This document shows, one piece after another, positions 33,169 to 42,657 of a DNA stretch of 64,000 nucleotides (position 1 is its first letter; each line of letters begins with the position of its first letter). The translations under genes were made by a program, and so were the position numbers. The stretch is taken from contig NZ_CP102486.1 of the NCBI RefSeq assembly GCF_026261605.1, positions 3,348,001 through 3,412,000 on the forward strand, read 5' to 3'. The notes under the pieces are model-generated. The model was not told where the DNA came from. It did no database searches and saw nothing but the letters and a program-made list of their open reading frames with translations. Source of the stretch: Dechloromonas sp. A34. GTDB taxonomy: Bacteria > Pseudomonadota > Gammaproteobacteria > Burkholderiales > Rhodocyclaceae.

Positions 33169-33834
33169 TTAATGTGTCCGGCGCAGGAAAGTGCTGGCGC
33201 GCGATTCGTCGAGTAGTTGGGCGGCCGTATCTATCTGCTTGCCGACCGCGCGCACCAGCAGCATCTGGAAGATCCGCGCCAGCATCAGGGTATTTTCCAT
33301 TGCACTGCGCCGCCCGTTGCCGGCATCAAACCCGAAAACCTCGATCCAGTGGTCGAGCGGCATGATGCTGCTCCCCCGATCGCTGAACATCGCCGGTAGC
33401 AACCAGGCCAGATCGACCCATTGCGCCTGGAAATCGACGCCTAGACGCTCGCGCAAAGCACGTTGCAGAAAACCGCTGACATAGGACACGTGATAGGTGA
33501 CCACCGGACACTTGCCGACGAACTGCAGGAAAGCGACCAGTTGCCGGTCGAGCGCCGCCGCATCCTCACCCTGCCCGGCCAGATCGACGAAAAACGCGTC
33601 GTCCGGCAGGATGGTCGACTGGCGGACAGACGTGGCGGCGATGCTCAACAGTTGGTCGCTCTCGGAATTGACGCCGCTGCTGGTAATCTCGACCACGACA
33701 TAGCGGGTATGGAAGTGCACCTCATCCAGCGCCGGCGCCGGCATTGCCCGCCAGGACTCAAGGGCGGTCCGGACATCCGCCGAGAGATGGGCCGGCATCG
33801 CATCCTTGAACAGCAATTTCTTCAGGTTGAGCAT
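33169..33834 (-). CDS. DnaQ-fold exonuclease-like protein, catalytic residues lost
   Basis: A 221-residue protein with the layout of a DEDDh 3'-5' exonuclease, but all five catalytic positions are changed. VVVEITSSG aligns with the VxDxETTG motif (D becomes Glu49, E becomes Thr51). TYHVSYVSGFL aligns with the AHNAAFDMRFL motif (D becomes Val119). RRSAMENT aligns with RHNALEDA (H becomes Arg176, D becomes Asn181). The fold-supporting parts remain (QLLSIAATSVRQ, WVDLAWLLPAMF). It probably has no nuclease activity and may act by binding a nucleotide or a partner. It lies 2 bp after the CBS/DUF294 gene and is followed by the symporter, so it belongs to the same operon. Confidence 0.8.
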   Translation of the reverse strand: MLNLKKLLFKDAMPAHLSADVRTALESWRAMPAPALDEVHFHTRYVVVEITSSGVNSESDQLLSIAATSVRQSTILPDDAFFVDLAGQGEDAAALDRQLVAFLQFVGKCPVVTYHVSYVSGFLQRALRERLGVDFQAQWVDLAWLLPAMFSDRGSSIMPLDHWIEVFGFDAGNGRRSAMENTLMLARIFQMLLVRAVGKQIDTAAQLLDESRASTFLRRTH

Positions 33835-33836
33835 GC

Positions 33837-35825
33837 CTAGTTCACCTGATAGTCGAGTTTGAGGCGAGTCTGGATTTTCCTGGCCTGGCGGAAAGACTCC
33901 TTCAGGATGCGGCGGTCCAATTCGTTGAGCTTGTCGGGATTGATCAGGTTGTCGCCCTGGGTACCGGGCTCGCCCTCCAGGTACTGGTGTTGCAGGCGGA
34001 GCAACTGGATGAAATCGAGCCCTTCGAGGATGGCGTTGATTTCATCGCTTTTGATCGACAAGCGTTGCGAGGAGAGGCGCAGGCGCTGTACCGAATTGGT
34101 GTTATGGACGCCGGTGGCGAGGGCATAGATGCGGGCGACATCGACGAAAATCCGCGAGCCGTATTTTTTGAGGTCGATCTTGCCCGGGTGATCGGGTTCG
34201 AGGTCGGTCAGGAAATCGCGAATCTTGCCCAGTGGCGGCTCGACATCGAGGGCATTGCGGGCCATGGCGCGCAGGAACATCGGGTTGGATGCGGTTAGTT
34301 CGAGCAGGTAACGACGCATGGCTTCGGCCAGTTCAACCTTGCCGAACAAGGGCCGGAAGTCGAAGAAGATGGTCGCATTGAGCAGCGCATCGGGTTGCGG
34401 AACGCGGATCCAGTTTCCAAACTGATCTTTCCACTCGTCCAGCGTCAGGCACCACTGCGGATTGCTCGCCATGATGTTGCCCTTGCACAGCGGAAAGCCA
34501 CAGCGGTCGAGGGCATTGTTAACATCAAGGGCGAAGGCTAGGAAACGCTGGCGCAGGGCATCGACCCTGGGGCCAGCCTGTGCTTCCATGGTCGAGGCCG
34601 CATCGGGCACCACGAAGACAATGCCATTGTCCTGATCGGTGCTGAAGGTCTGCTCGTCGCGCCCTTCCGAACCGAAGGCCAGCCACGACCACTCGACGCC
34701 GTCGAAGGGATGGTTTTCCAGGTTGAGCTGGATCACCCGGCGGGTCAGCGCGTCGTTCAGGGCCGAGATGAACTGGGTCAGCTGCTCGGCACCAACGCCC
34801 TGGGCCAGCATGTTGAAGGCCAATTGACGGACATCGGCAGCCGATTGCTGCAGGGACTCGATATTGCGCGCCGAGTCGATGGACTGGCGAATCTGGCGCA
34901 GACCGACGCGCTGCAGGGCAAACAGATCGCGCTCGGAAACGACGCCGGTCAGTTTACCTTCGGCATCGGTAACCAGCACGTGGCGGATGCCCTGCGAGGC
35001 CATGGCGAGCATGGCATCGTACGCGGTGGCATGCTCCTCGAGCCGGAAGGGATCCGCCGACATCACCTGGCTGACCGGCGCCGTCAGCGGCAGATCGGCG
35101 AGTACCACGCGGTCGAGCAGGTCACTGCGGGTAAAGACACCAACTGGCTTGCAGTCCTCGCCGGCGATGACCAGCGAGCCGACGCCGGCCGCCGACATGG
35201 TTTGGAGCGCCTGGCGCAATGGGGTATCCGGCGCCACCGTGATCGGCGAACGCGAGCCGATGCCGACCAGCGGCGAATTCAGCGTTTGCTGTTCGCTGGC
35301 TTTCTGGGCGAACTGCAGTTGCAGCTGGCAGCGCGACTGATCGAGCAGGCTGGCGATGTATTGCGTGCAGAAGAGGTTGAATTCCGGGCTGGTCGCCAAC
35401 AGGGCCAGGAAGTCCTCGGCCGGCAGCTGGTAGCAGAAGGAGTCCTCAAGCGCGGTGTAGGAATTGGTCGACGGACGACCCGCCGTTACGGCGCCGATCG
35501 GGAAACATTCGCCGGCCCCGAGACTGAGGATGGAATATTCGGTGACCGTCACCTCGCCGGACTGCCGCGCCTGCACCTTGCCGGATTCGATCATGTAGAA
35601 AAAACGCACGTTGCCGGCATCCGGCCCGACAATCTCGCTACCGGCCGGGTAGAAGACAATCTGCGCCTTGTCGGCAAACAATTGCTGTGCCTCGAGCGCC
35701 ATCTTGTTGAACGGGGCGTGATTTCGCAGGAAAGCCAGCGTATTGCCGGCCACGCGTCGGCGCCCCTCCTGACGCAGCATGTTTTCCATCTCGGCAACAG
35801 CTGTGGAGTCCTGAGCTTCGGACAT
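33837..35825 (-). CDS. cyclic-nucleotide-binding / CBS / DUF294 nucleotidyltransferase-like signalling protein
   Basis: About 662 residues. From N to C: a cNMP-binding-like domain (QIVFYPAGSEIVGPDAGNVR, LGAGECFPIGAV), two CBS domains (PVGVFTRSDLLDRV; IRHVLVTDAEGKLTGVVSER), a DUF294 nucleotidyltransferase domain with the GSEGRDEQTFSTDQDNG motif, and the DUF294 C-terminal substrate-binding domain. Cytoplasmic; such proteins occur next to symporter and exonuclease genes in many proteobacteria, probably as nucleotide-sensing regulators (family context). The ATG at 35825 is used; a GTG at 35855 with GAGG five bases before it is equally plausible. Confidence 0.88.
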   Translation of the reverse strand: MSEAQDSTAVAEMENMLRQEGRRRVAGNTLAFLRNHAPFNKMALEAQQLFADKAQIVFYPAGSEIVGPDAGNVRFFYMIESGKVQARQSGEVTVTEYSILSLGAGECFPIGAVTAGRPSTNSYTALEDSFCYQLPAEDFLALLATSPEFNLFCTQYIASLLDQSRCQLQLQFAQKASEQQTLNSPLVGIGSRSPITVAPDTPLRQALQTMSAAGVGSLVIAGEDCKPVGVFTRSDLLDRVVLADLPLTAPVSQVMSADPFRLEEHATAYDAMLAMASQGIRHVLVTDAEGKLTGVVSERDLFALQRVGLRQIRQSIDSARNIESLQQSAADVRQLAFNMLAQGVGAEQLTQFISALNDALTRRVIQLNLENHPFDGVEWSWLAFGSEGRDEQTFSTDQDNGIVFVVPDAASTMEAQAGPRVDALRQRFLAFALDVNNALDRCGFPLCKGNIMASNPQWCLTLDEWKDQFGNWIRVPQPDALLNATIFFDFRPLFGKVELAEAMRRYLLELTASNPMFLRAMARNALDVEPPLGKIRDFLTDLEPDHPGKIDLKKYGSRIFVDVARIYALATGVHNTNSVQRLRLSSQRLSIKSDEINAILEGLDFIQLLRLQHQYLEGEPGTQGDNLINPDKLNELDRRILKESFRQARKIQTRLKLDYQVN

Positions 35826-35872
35826 TTTTATTGGGGTTTCCTGTGACTTATTCACGACAACCTCGGTTCTTC

Positions 35873-36931
35873 TCAAAGGACGTAGTTTAACTTGAGTCGC
35901 TGTTGCAGCCGGCGCGCCAGTTTCAACGCTTCGCGCAGGATCACCCGGTCCATCTCATTCAAGGTATGCAGTTTCAAACTGTGACTGTCGCCGACCCCGG
36001 CCGCGCGGTCGGCTAACTGTTGGTCCAGACGCAAACGCAGGACATGCGAAAAAGCGGCATTGGCAGCGACCATTTCGCCTGCACCGAGGCCCGCCAGTTG
36101 GCCCGCCTCGCTAAGACGTTCGGCCGAATGCACGGCTCTGGTGCCGGCCGCCAGGGCAAATATCCGGGCTACGTCGACAAAAATTCGGCTCCCGAATTTT
36201 TTCAGATCAAGTAGATCCCCTTCGGCCGCCACTTCCCCGCGAAAATTGAGCGGCACCTCGGCCTGCAAGGCATTGGCCGCCATCAAATGCAGGAAGGACG
36301 GCGTATCCGAGGTCAGAGACAGCAGTAGGGTGCGCAAGGCTTCTCCGAGTTGGAGCTCACCGAACAGCGGTCGCAGATCGAAGAAGATGCTGGCATTGAG
36401 CAAGGCCGCCGGCTCGGGCCGGCGCACCCAGTCGATGAAGCGCTCGCGCCATTCGTCGTAGGACAGACACCAGACCGGATTGCCGGCCATGATCTGGCCG
36501 CTGCACAGCTCAAAGCCGCAGTCGGCAAGCCGTTGATTGACTTCCTGTGCGAATGGAAGAAACAGCGCCCGCAGCGCTTCAGCCTCTCTGCTATCGGTCG
36601 CATTGAAAATCAGGCCGTTGTCCTGATCGGTGACGAAGGTCTGCTCATGCCGGCCTTCCGAACCGAGCGCCAGCCAGCACCATGCCACCTGGGGCAGTCG
36701 GTGTTTGCGGGCGGTCAGTTCGATCACGCGAACGGTCAGCTGATCGTTGCCGGCCGAAATCAGCCGGGTCATCTCCAGCCCGGCAATCCCTTTGCCGGCC
36801 AGGTCGCGCATCAAGTCGCGCAGTCGCGTTGCCAGCGCCGGGGCTTTCTCCAGCCCATCAAGCGCCCGTAGCTCGGCGATCAGTTCGGCCTGCTGGCGGC
36901 AGGGATAAAAGGCGTCGAGAGACCAGTCCAC
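35873..36931 (-). CDS. DUF294 nucleotidyltransferase-like protein without CBS domains
   Basis: A 352-residue protein covering only the DUF294 and DUF294_C parts: ALGSEGRHEQTFVTDQDNGL (nucleotidyltransferase motif), FELCSGQIMAGNPVWCLSYD, and the helical C terminus KKFGSRIFVDVARIFALAAG. It is paralogous to the next gene, sharing GSEGRxEQTF, TDQDNG and RIFVDVARI. Start is GTG one base after the upstream stop. Likely product of duplication within the operon, with loss or never-gain of the sensory N terminus. Confidence 0.87.
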   Translation of the reverse strand: MDWSLDAFYPCRQQAELIAELRALDGLEKAPALATRLRDLMRDLAGKGIAGLEMTRLISAGNDQLTVRVIELTARKHRLPQVAWCWLALGSEGRHEQTFVTDQDNGLIFNATDSREAEALRALFLPFAQEVNQRLADCGFELCSGQIMAGNPVWCLSYDEWRERFIDWVRRPEPAALLNASIFFDLRPLFGELQLGEALRTLLLSLTSDTPSFLHLMAANALQAEVPLNFRGEVAAEGDLLDLKKFGSRIFVDVARIFALAAGTRAVHSAERLSEAGQLAGLGAGEMVAANAAFSHVLRLRLDQQLADRAAGVGDSHSLKLHTLNEMDRVILREALKLARRLQQRLKLNYVL

Positions 36932-36932
36932 C

Positions 36933-39104
36933 TCAGTATTTCACCCGGGCAAAGTAGGTCTTCTCGGAGGCTTCGAGCGCCTGGCGAACGGTGACAATCC
37001 CCTTCTCCTCAAGCAACGGAATCAGTTTCAGGAACACTTCGCCGGTTGCCAGGGCATCCTCCAGGGCATTGTGGCGAGTATCGATGTGCACCCCGAGGCG
37101 TTCGAGGATGACGTCCAGCCGGTGCGATTCCTGATTGGGATGGACGACCGCCGAGAGCAGCAGGGTATCAAGTACCGGCTGCGAAAACCGGATGCCGGTG
37201 CGCGTCTCCTTGAGTTGCAGGAAACGCATGTCGAAAGCGGCATTGTGTGCAATCAGCACCGTGTCTTCACAGAACTCATGGAAGGCCGGCAGCACGACAT
37301 CGATATTCGGCTTGCCGCGCACCATGTCTTCGGTAATGCCGTGGATGGGAATCGATTCCGGCTTCAGCGGGATTTCCGGATCTACGATCTGTTCAAAGAT
37401 TTCCTGGCGTAGCAGACGGTTGTTGACGATCCGCGCCGCCCCGATCTGGATGATTTCATCGCCGTTGGACGGCTCCAGCCCTGTAGTTTCGGTGTCGAAT
37501 ACCGTATAGGTCAGGTCGCTGAGTTTGCGATCGAGGTCGATCGACTTGTCGGCAAAATTAAAAAGGTCGAAGTCGTAGTATTCGGGGCGTCCGCCGCCCC
37601 GCCGCTGCTCCTCCTGATCGGGTTCGAGTTCCGGGGTCGCCACCGGCAGCACGAAGCGGAAGTAGGCGCGATGCGCCGCCTTTTCGCGCTGGTACCAGAC
37701 CTCGCCACCATGGCGGTCAATGACGTCGCGCAAGGACAGCGGCGTCGTTTCGCTGCCGATCTGCATGGTGTCCATTTCCCAGGTGTAGAAGGTCTCGGAC
37801 GACATCGCCGGGCCGGCCCAGATCAGATCGAGGTAGGCGAGTTTGCCGGCCGAACTCAGACGGAAGCGCAACTCTCGCGGTTCGTAGTGGTCCTGCAGCT
37901 TGCCCGCCAGATAAACCAGGGCAAAAACCAGAGAATAGCTGTCGGCCTTGACCCACAGCGCATCGTCGAGCTCTTCGGTCTTCGTCGGCAACTTCAGCTT
38001 GTCGTCGATGCGGCGCTGGGCGGCGGCGATGATATCGATCCCCAGGATGTCCTCAAGCGGCCAGCGGGTTTTCATCGAGTCGGAGAACTCGCCCATCGTC
38101 TGGTCGAGGCGCTGACTCATCTTGGCCGCTTCGTCAGCCACCACCAGAACGAAGCGCTCACGCAATTCCGCTTCCATGTCCGGGTAATCGGTCAGATTGG
38201 CGACGGCGGCGCGGATATTGCCGAGCGCCGAACGACTGCCTTCGGTCAAGGAATGCAGCACCTGGTCGCGGCGGGCTTCCTGCTCGATGCTGCGGGTAAT
38301 GTTTTCAACGGTCAGCACGTAGCCGGACATTGCAGCTTCACCCTCGCTGCCCGCAGCCGCCAGCACGGGGACCATCTGGGCGCGCAGCAACTGGCCGCCA
38401 CGCGTCGTCGTGATGAAATTGGAGATTGCCGTCTTGCCGGCGATCAGGCGCTGGCGAATCACTTCCTGGGCATGGTCGACCTGGCTTTTTTCGAGAATGG
38501 AATGGATGGAACGGCCCAACCCGATCAGTGCCCCGCCGGAAACCGAGGTCGGCCCCTGGGCCAGCGCCTTGAACTGCAAGCGGGCGCGGTTGTTGTAGAG
38601 CAGGATGCGGCCATCGAGATTGCAGACGACCACGGCCTGCGCCAGTTCCGACATCAGGGCGGCCAGGCGATTCTTTTCTTCTTCGACTGAAGCCTTGGCG
38701 CGAGATATCTGGGCATCGACATCGTCCATCAGGACGTCGCGCTGTTCGGCCAGGTCGTTGGCGGCCTGAGCCAGCTGCTGGACCTCAGGCGGACCATCGA
38801 GCGTCACCCGAAAATTCCGGTTGGCGCCCAGCATCAGGCGCAGCGTCTCCGACATGCGCAGCAGGCCTTCGACGTACTGTTTGAACAGCTTGTGCAGAAC
38901 CAGCACCCCAATCACGAAGCCAAACAGCGTCATCATCGTCCCCACCGGCAAGCGAGAAAGCAGCAGTCCGGTGAGCAGGTCGCGCTCGCCTTCCTTCATG
39001 TCCAGCCAGACCAACAGCGAGGTGACGACAAACGGCCCGGTCATCAGCAGACCGAGGACGATCACGGCAAAGATGAAACGATGTTTAGCCTTCATGGCAT
39101 GCAT
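36933..39104 (-). CDS. membrane PAS/pseudokinase protein fused to DEDDh exonuclease
   Basis: A 723-residue fusion. Two N-terminal membrane helices (IFAVIVLGLLMTGPFVVTSL; VGTMMTLFGFVIGVLVLHKL), a HAMP-like/coiled-coil part, a PAS domain (AQAVVVCNLDGRILLYNNRA) and a histidine-kinase-like region in which the phospho-acceptor His is absent (LTEGSRSALGNIRAAVANL) and the ATP lid is degenerate. Residues about 530-700 are an intact DnaQ-type exonuclease: FDTETTG, IAHNAAFD and RHNALEDALAT keep D, E, D, H and D. It would place a nuclease-like domain on the cytoplasmic face of the membrane under control of a sensor. Two start codons (39104 or 39095) are possible. Confidence 0.85.
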   Translation of the reverse strand: MHAMKAKHRFIFAVIVLGLLMTGPFVVTSLLVWLDMKEGERDLLTGLLLSRLPVGTMMTLFGFVIGVLVLHKLFKQYVEGLLRMSETLRLMLGANRNFRVTLDGPPEVQQLAQAANDLAEQRDVLMDDVDAQISRAKASVEEEKNRLAALMSELAQAVVVCNLDGRILLYNNRARLQFKALAQGPTSVSGGALIGLGRSIHSILEKSQVDHAQEVIRQRLIAGKTAISNFITTTRGGQLLRAQMVPVLAAAGSEGEAAMSGYVLTVENITRSIEQEARRDQVLHSLTEGSRSALGNIRAAVANLTDYPDMEAELRERFVLVVADEAAKMSQRLDQTMGEFSDSMKTRWPLEDILGIDIIAAAQRRIDDKLKLPTKTEELDDALWVKADSYSLVFALVYLAGKLQDHYEPRELRFRLSSAGKLAYLDLIWAGPAMSSETFYTWEMDTMQIGSETTPLSLRDVIDRHGGEVWYQREKAAHRAYFRFVLPVATPELEPDQEEQRRGGGRPEYYDFDLFNFADKSIDLDRKLSDLTYTVFDTETTGLEPSNGDEIIQIGAARIVNNRLLRQEIFEQIVDPEIPLKPESIPIHGITEDMVRGKPNIDVVLPAFHEFCEDTVLIAHNAAFDMRFLQLKETRTGIRFSQPVLDTLLLSAVVHPNQESHRLDVILERLGVHIDTRHNALEDALATGEVFLKLIPLLEEKGIVTVRQALEASEKTYFARVKY

Positions 39105-39177
39105 TCCGATGAATTTGGCCGTCGGCGGCCAGCACGGGCGACCGGGAGAATTTCACCCGGCTCACGGGAAGGGATGC

Positions 39178-39549
39178 TCAGGCGACGCCCAGCATGCTTT
39201 TCACCTTGAGCACCAGATCCTTGGTCGAGAATGGTTTGGTCACATAGGCATCAGCCCCGATGGCCAGACCCTTGGCCACTTCGGTATCGCGCCCCTTGGC
39301 GGTCAGCATGACGATTACCAGGCCGGCATGCGCCGGATCGGCACGCAGGCACTCGCAGACCTCGAAGCCGGATTTCTTCGGCATCATTACATCGAGCAGG
39401 ATCAGGTCGGGGTTGAAACTGGCGACCTTGGCCAAGGCCTCTTCGCCATCGCTGGCCACGGCAATTTCGAATCCCTCTTTCTTCATCAGGAACTCGAGCG
39501 AGATGACGATGTTGGGTTCGTCATCGACAATCAGAATCTTGTGAGCCAT
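39178..39549 (-). CDS. single-domain response regulator (CheY-like receiver)
   Basis: A 123-residue receiver: ILIVDDEPN (acidic pair), LILLDVMMPKKSG with the phospho-acceptor Asp, VIVMLTAKGRD with the Thr switch residue, and DAYVTKPFSTKD with the conserved Lys. No output domain. It lies 17 bp downstream of the CrbS-like kinase, so the kinase is its likely partner. In Vibrio the CrbS partner CrbR carries a DNA-binding domain; here the output must come from another protein. GGGAGAC ribosome site. Confidence 0.93.
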   Translation of the reverse strand: MAHKILIVDDEPNIVISLEFLMKKEGFEIAVASDGEEALAKVASFNPDLILLDVMMPKKSGFEVCECLRADPAHAGLVIVMLTAKGRDTEVAKGLAIGADAYVTKPFSTKDLVLKVKSMLGVA

Positions 39550-39566
39550 ATCTTAAGTCTCCCTTG

Positions 39567-42278
39567 TTATTCTTCCGGTACCGGCAAAGGCACCGTGAAT
39601 ATGAAATTCGCACCCGCTCCGGGCTGGCTTTCAACCCAAAGATTACCACCAAAATATTCGACGATCTGCCGGCTGATCGGCAGGCCGAGGCCCGTCCCCT
39701 GCGGCTTGTCGGTCATCGTGTTGCCACCCTGACGGAATTTTTCGAAGATCACCACGCCCTCCTCCGCCGTCAAGCCGGGGCCGTTATCCGCCACCTCGAC
39801 GCGAACAAACTTGTCGTCCGACGACACCTTGACGTGGACCCGTCCGCTGCCACCGGGCACGAACTTCACTGCATTCGACAACAGATTGACCATGACCTGG
39901 GTCAGGCGGTCGCGGTCGGCCATTACCCGAGGCACCTGCGGCGGAATGTCGCCATCGAGGGCGACCTCCTTTTCGCGGAACAGCTGGCCGAGCGAAGCCA
40001 TGCTCTCGCGCACCACTTCTCCGATATCGACGGCGCTTGTCGTCCATTCCGCCCGTCCCGACTCCAGCTTCGCCATGTCGAGAATTTGGTTGATCAAGCG
40101 GGTCAGGCGCTCCGCTTCATTGACGATGATGCCGAGAAAACGCTTGCGGTCGCTCAGTTCGAGCCGGGGGTCTTCATGTAGCATTTCGGAAAGCGCCCGG
40201 ATCGAGGTCAACGGCGTGCGCAACTCGTGCGTCACGGTCGAGATGAAATCGTCCTTCATGCGGTCGAGTTCGCGCAGGCGTTCATTGGCTTCGCGCAGAT
40301 CGGCCGTCGCCTCTTCCAGTTCATGCTGCTTGACCTCCAGTTCGCGGCTGTAGGCGCGCACCTGGGTCGCCTCGTCAAGGATGTCGAGTACCTCGTCCAG
40401 CCCGAGGTCCTCTTCCTGGGCCACCGAAGCGACCATCACTCGGGCGCTGGCTGAACCGATCGCCCCGGCCAGTTCGGCCTCGGCGAAATGGACAAAATCG
40501 GCATCGGCCGGCAGGGCATGCCAGTCCATGGCGCCGCGGACCTGGGCATAGTTCGCCAGTTGCTGCCGGGCGCGGGCCGGGCCGAGAAAACGTTCGAGCA
40601 AGGCGACAACGGTGTCGACCGAGGCATTGCCGCGCCATAGCCGATTATCGGTATCGCGCTGGGCGTGCCGGAAGACATCGACAAACCGTTCGGCCTGACC
40701 GGCCTCGACGGCATCGGGCGTCGAATTTAGGGAAACGGCGACATAGCAGCCAAGATTGGCGAGCAGGCTCCACCATAGGCAATGCGAGATCTCGTCCATC
40801 CCGGTCAGACCGAAAAGGGACTGCGCCTTCAGCCAGTCGATGCCGAACAGCCCGTGTTCGACAAAACCGCTGCCGATCCACCCCGATCTGGCAAAAGACG
40901 GCAGCAACAAGGTGTAGAGCCAGACCCCGAAGCCAGCCAGCAACCCGGCCACCGCCCCCGCCCGCGTTCCCTGCTTCCAGTACATGCCGCCGAACATGGC
41001 CGGGGCGAACTGGGCCACCGCAGCGAATGAAATCAAGCCGATGCCGACCAGGGCGTAGGCCTCGCCGGCCGCCCGAAAGTAGATGTAGCCGAGGAGCAGG
41101 ATCAGCGCGATGGCGACGCGCCGGATGCCGATCAGCAGTCCGGAGAGATCCTGGCGTCTTTCGATCTGCAGCCAGGACGAGCGGAGCAGCAGGGGCATGA
41201 CGAGGTCGTTACAGACCATGGTCGACAAGGCGATGGTCTCGACAATGACCATGCCGGTCGCCGCCGACAGCCCACCGATAAAGGCGAGCAGCGCCAGTGC
41301 CTCGGCCCCCTGGGTCATAGGCAGAGTCAGCACGAAGGTGTCGGGATTGAGTCCCTGCCCCTGAAAATGCAGCAATCCGCCGAGCGCCAGCGGCAAAACA
41401 AAAATATTGATCAGCAGCAGATAGAGCGGGAACAACCATACTGCCCGCTTCAGATGCGCCTCATCGACATTCTCGACAACAATGATCTGGAACTGGCGTG
41501 GCAGGAAAATAATCGCCAGACCGGAGAGCAAGATCAGCGACGTCCACGTCCCGGCCCGGCTGGAATCGAGCTGGAGCAGACGAAGCAGGTCTGGACTCTG
41601 TGCCGCCCGCTGAAAAATATCAGACAGGCCACCATACATGCCATAGGTGACGAACAAACCGACCGCCATGAAGGCCAGCAGCTTGACCACCGACTCGAAG
41701 GCGATGGCCGCGACCATGCCCTCGTGGCGTTCCGTCGCATCGAGATGACGGGTGCCGAACAGAATCGTAAATAAGGCGAGCACCGCGGCAATCAGCAAGG
41801 TCGAATCCAGCCACCAGGGCAGCAGGGTCGGTTCGGCGTGCTCGAACAGCACGCCAAGACTGGCCGATACCGCCTTCAATTGCAGCGCGATGTAAGGAAC
41901 GACGCCGATCACTGCGATCACCGTCACCAGCCCGGCCAACAACTGGCTCTTGCCGTAGCGCGAAGCGATGAAGTCGGCGATGGAGGTGATGCGATAGGCT
42001 TTGCTGATCCGGATCATCTTGACGATGACGCCGACGAACATCAGCATCAGCGTCGGCCCAATATAGATGGTCAGGAACGACAAGCCGCCCGAGGTAGCCC
42101 GCCCGACGCTGCCGTAGAAAGTCCAGGAAGTGCAGTAAACCGCCAGCGAGAGTGCATAGACATTGGCCGAAATAATCGACCGCCCGGCATCAGCGCGCGC
42201 GTCACCAAAGCGGGCGACGGCAAAAAGCAGCCCGAGGTAGGCCGTGGACAGCGCCGCGACAAGCCAGCCTGACAGCAA
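39567..42278 (-). CDS. CrbS-like sodium/solute symporter-histidine kinase
   Basis: A 903-residue hybrid. Residues about 1-500 form an SLC5-type symporter with 13 or so helices (TSWTFYGSVGRATSGGLSFL; YKQGTRAGAVAGLLAGFGVW-like segments). A linker with coiled coil (LEVKQHELEEATADLREANE) leads to a HisKA domain with the phospho-acceptor His in FISTVTHELRTPLTSI and a HATPase domain (QVMVNLLSNAVKFVPGGSG, VADNGPGL, GTGLGLPIS). CrbS/CbrA-type proteins sense or transport a substrate and control acetate metabolism such as acs (family knowledge). It lies beside acs. The start looks like TTG, coupled to the stop of the small gene upstream. Confidence 0.9.
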   Translation of the reverse strand: MLSGWLVAALSTAYLGLLFAVARFGDARADAGRSIISANVYALSLAVYCTSWTFYGSVGRATSGGLSFLTIYIGPTLMLMFVGVIVKMIRISKAYRITSIADFIASRYGKSQLLAGLVTVIAVIGVVPYIALQLKAVSASLGVLFEHAEPTLLPWWLDSTLLIAAVLALFTILFGTRHLDATERHEGMVAAIAFESVVKLLAFMAVGLFVTYGMYGGLSDIFQRAAQSPDLLRLLQLDSSRAGTWTSLILLSGLAIIFLPRQFQIIVVENVDEAHLKRAVWLFPLYLLLINIFVLPLALGGLLHFQGQGLNPDTFVLTLPMTQGAEALALLAFIGGLSAATGMVIVETIALSTMVCNDLVMPLLLRSSWLQIERRQDLSGLLIGIRRVAIALILLLGYIYFRAAGEAYALVGIGLISFAAVAQFAPAMFGGMYWKQGTRAGAVAGLLAGFGVWLYTLLLPSFARSGWIGSGFVEHGLFGIDWLKAQSLFGLTGMDEISHCLWWSLLANLGCYVAVSLNSTPDAVEAGQAERFVDVFRHAQRDTDNRLWRGNASVDTVVALLERFLGPARARQQLANYAQVRGAMDWHALPADADFVHFAEAELAGAIGSASARVMVASVAQEEDLGLDEVLDILDEATQVRAYSRELEVKQHELEEATADLREANERLRELDRMKDDFISTVTHELRTPLTSIRALSEMLHEDPRLELSDRKRFLGIIVNEAERLTRLINQILDMAKLESGRAEWTTSAVDIGEVVRESMASLGQLFREKEVALDGDIPPQVPRVMADRDRLTQVMVNLLSNAVKFVPGGSGRVHVKVSSDDKFVRVEVADNGPGLTAEEGVVIFEKFRQGGNTMTDKPQGTGLGLPISRQIVEYFGGNLWVESQPGAGANFIFTVPLPVPEE

Positions 42279-42473
42279 CTATTTCCCCCGCCGTTCCGCC
42301 ACCCAGGCTGCCAGCGCAATCAAGCCAGCCCAGACGCCAAACAGATAGAGATAACCGGCCGGTACGCCGCCCAGGCTGCCGCTCGGCAGACTGAGCAAGG
42401 GATATGTGAGCAGAGGCAGGCCGAGCAGGCCGAGCGCTGCAAACCGCTGTCGGACAGGACTGGCTCTCTTCAT
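42279..42473 (-). CDS. small membrane protein paired with CrbS-like kinase
   Basis: A 64-residue protein with two hydrophobic helices (RFAALGLLGLPLLTYPLLSL; VPAGYLYLFGVWAGLIALAA) and a basic end RRGK. Its TAG is directly followed by the kinase TTG start, so the two are translationally coupled. Its role is analogous to the DUF4212 small subunits of related symporters (inference). GGGAG ribosome site before the ATG at 42473. Confidence 0.75.
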   Translation of the reverse strand: MKRASPVRQRFAALGLLGLPLLTYPLLSLPSGSLGGVPAGYLYLFGVWAGLIALAAWVAERRGK

Positions 42474-42493
42474 CACCCGCTCCCAAAAAAGGA

Positions 42494-42524
42494 AACGGCT
42501 GGCACGCCACGCGTGCCAGCCGTT
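42494..42524 (-). terminator. intrinsic terminator of acs
   Basis: Perfect 14 bp stem AACGGCTGGCACGC / GCGTGCCAGCCGTT, 3 nt loop, followed on the minus strand by TTCCTTTTTT. It separates acs from the downstream small membrane protein and CrbS-like kinase. A further 10 bp hairpin (AGAGGCGGCG / CGCCGCCTCT) lies at 42604-42632, just after the acs stop, without a T-run. Confidence 0.85.
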
Positions 42525-42657
42525 GTTGGCATGCAGTCTGATGCGACCACACGGGAGGCCACCTTATGGGTGACCATTGTCTCCTCTTTGCCTTTTAGTC
42601 TGTAGAGGCGGCGTGGCAAGCTCGCCGCCTCTTTGGCTCATTCAACAACCGGGGAAA

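Noticed and set aside
42604..42632. Second terminator after acs
   Set aside because: Good stem but no T-run in either direction; the real terminator is at 42494-42524.
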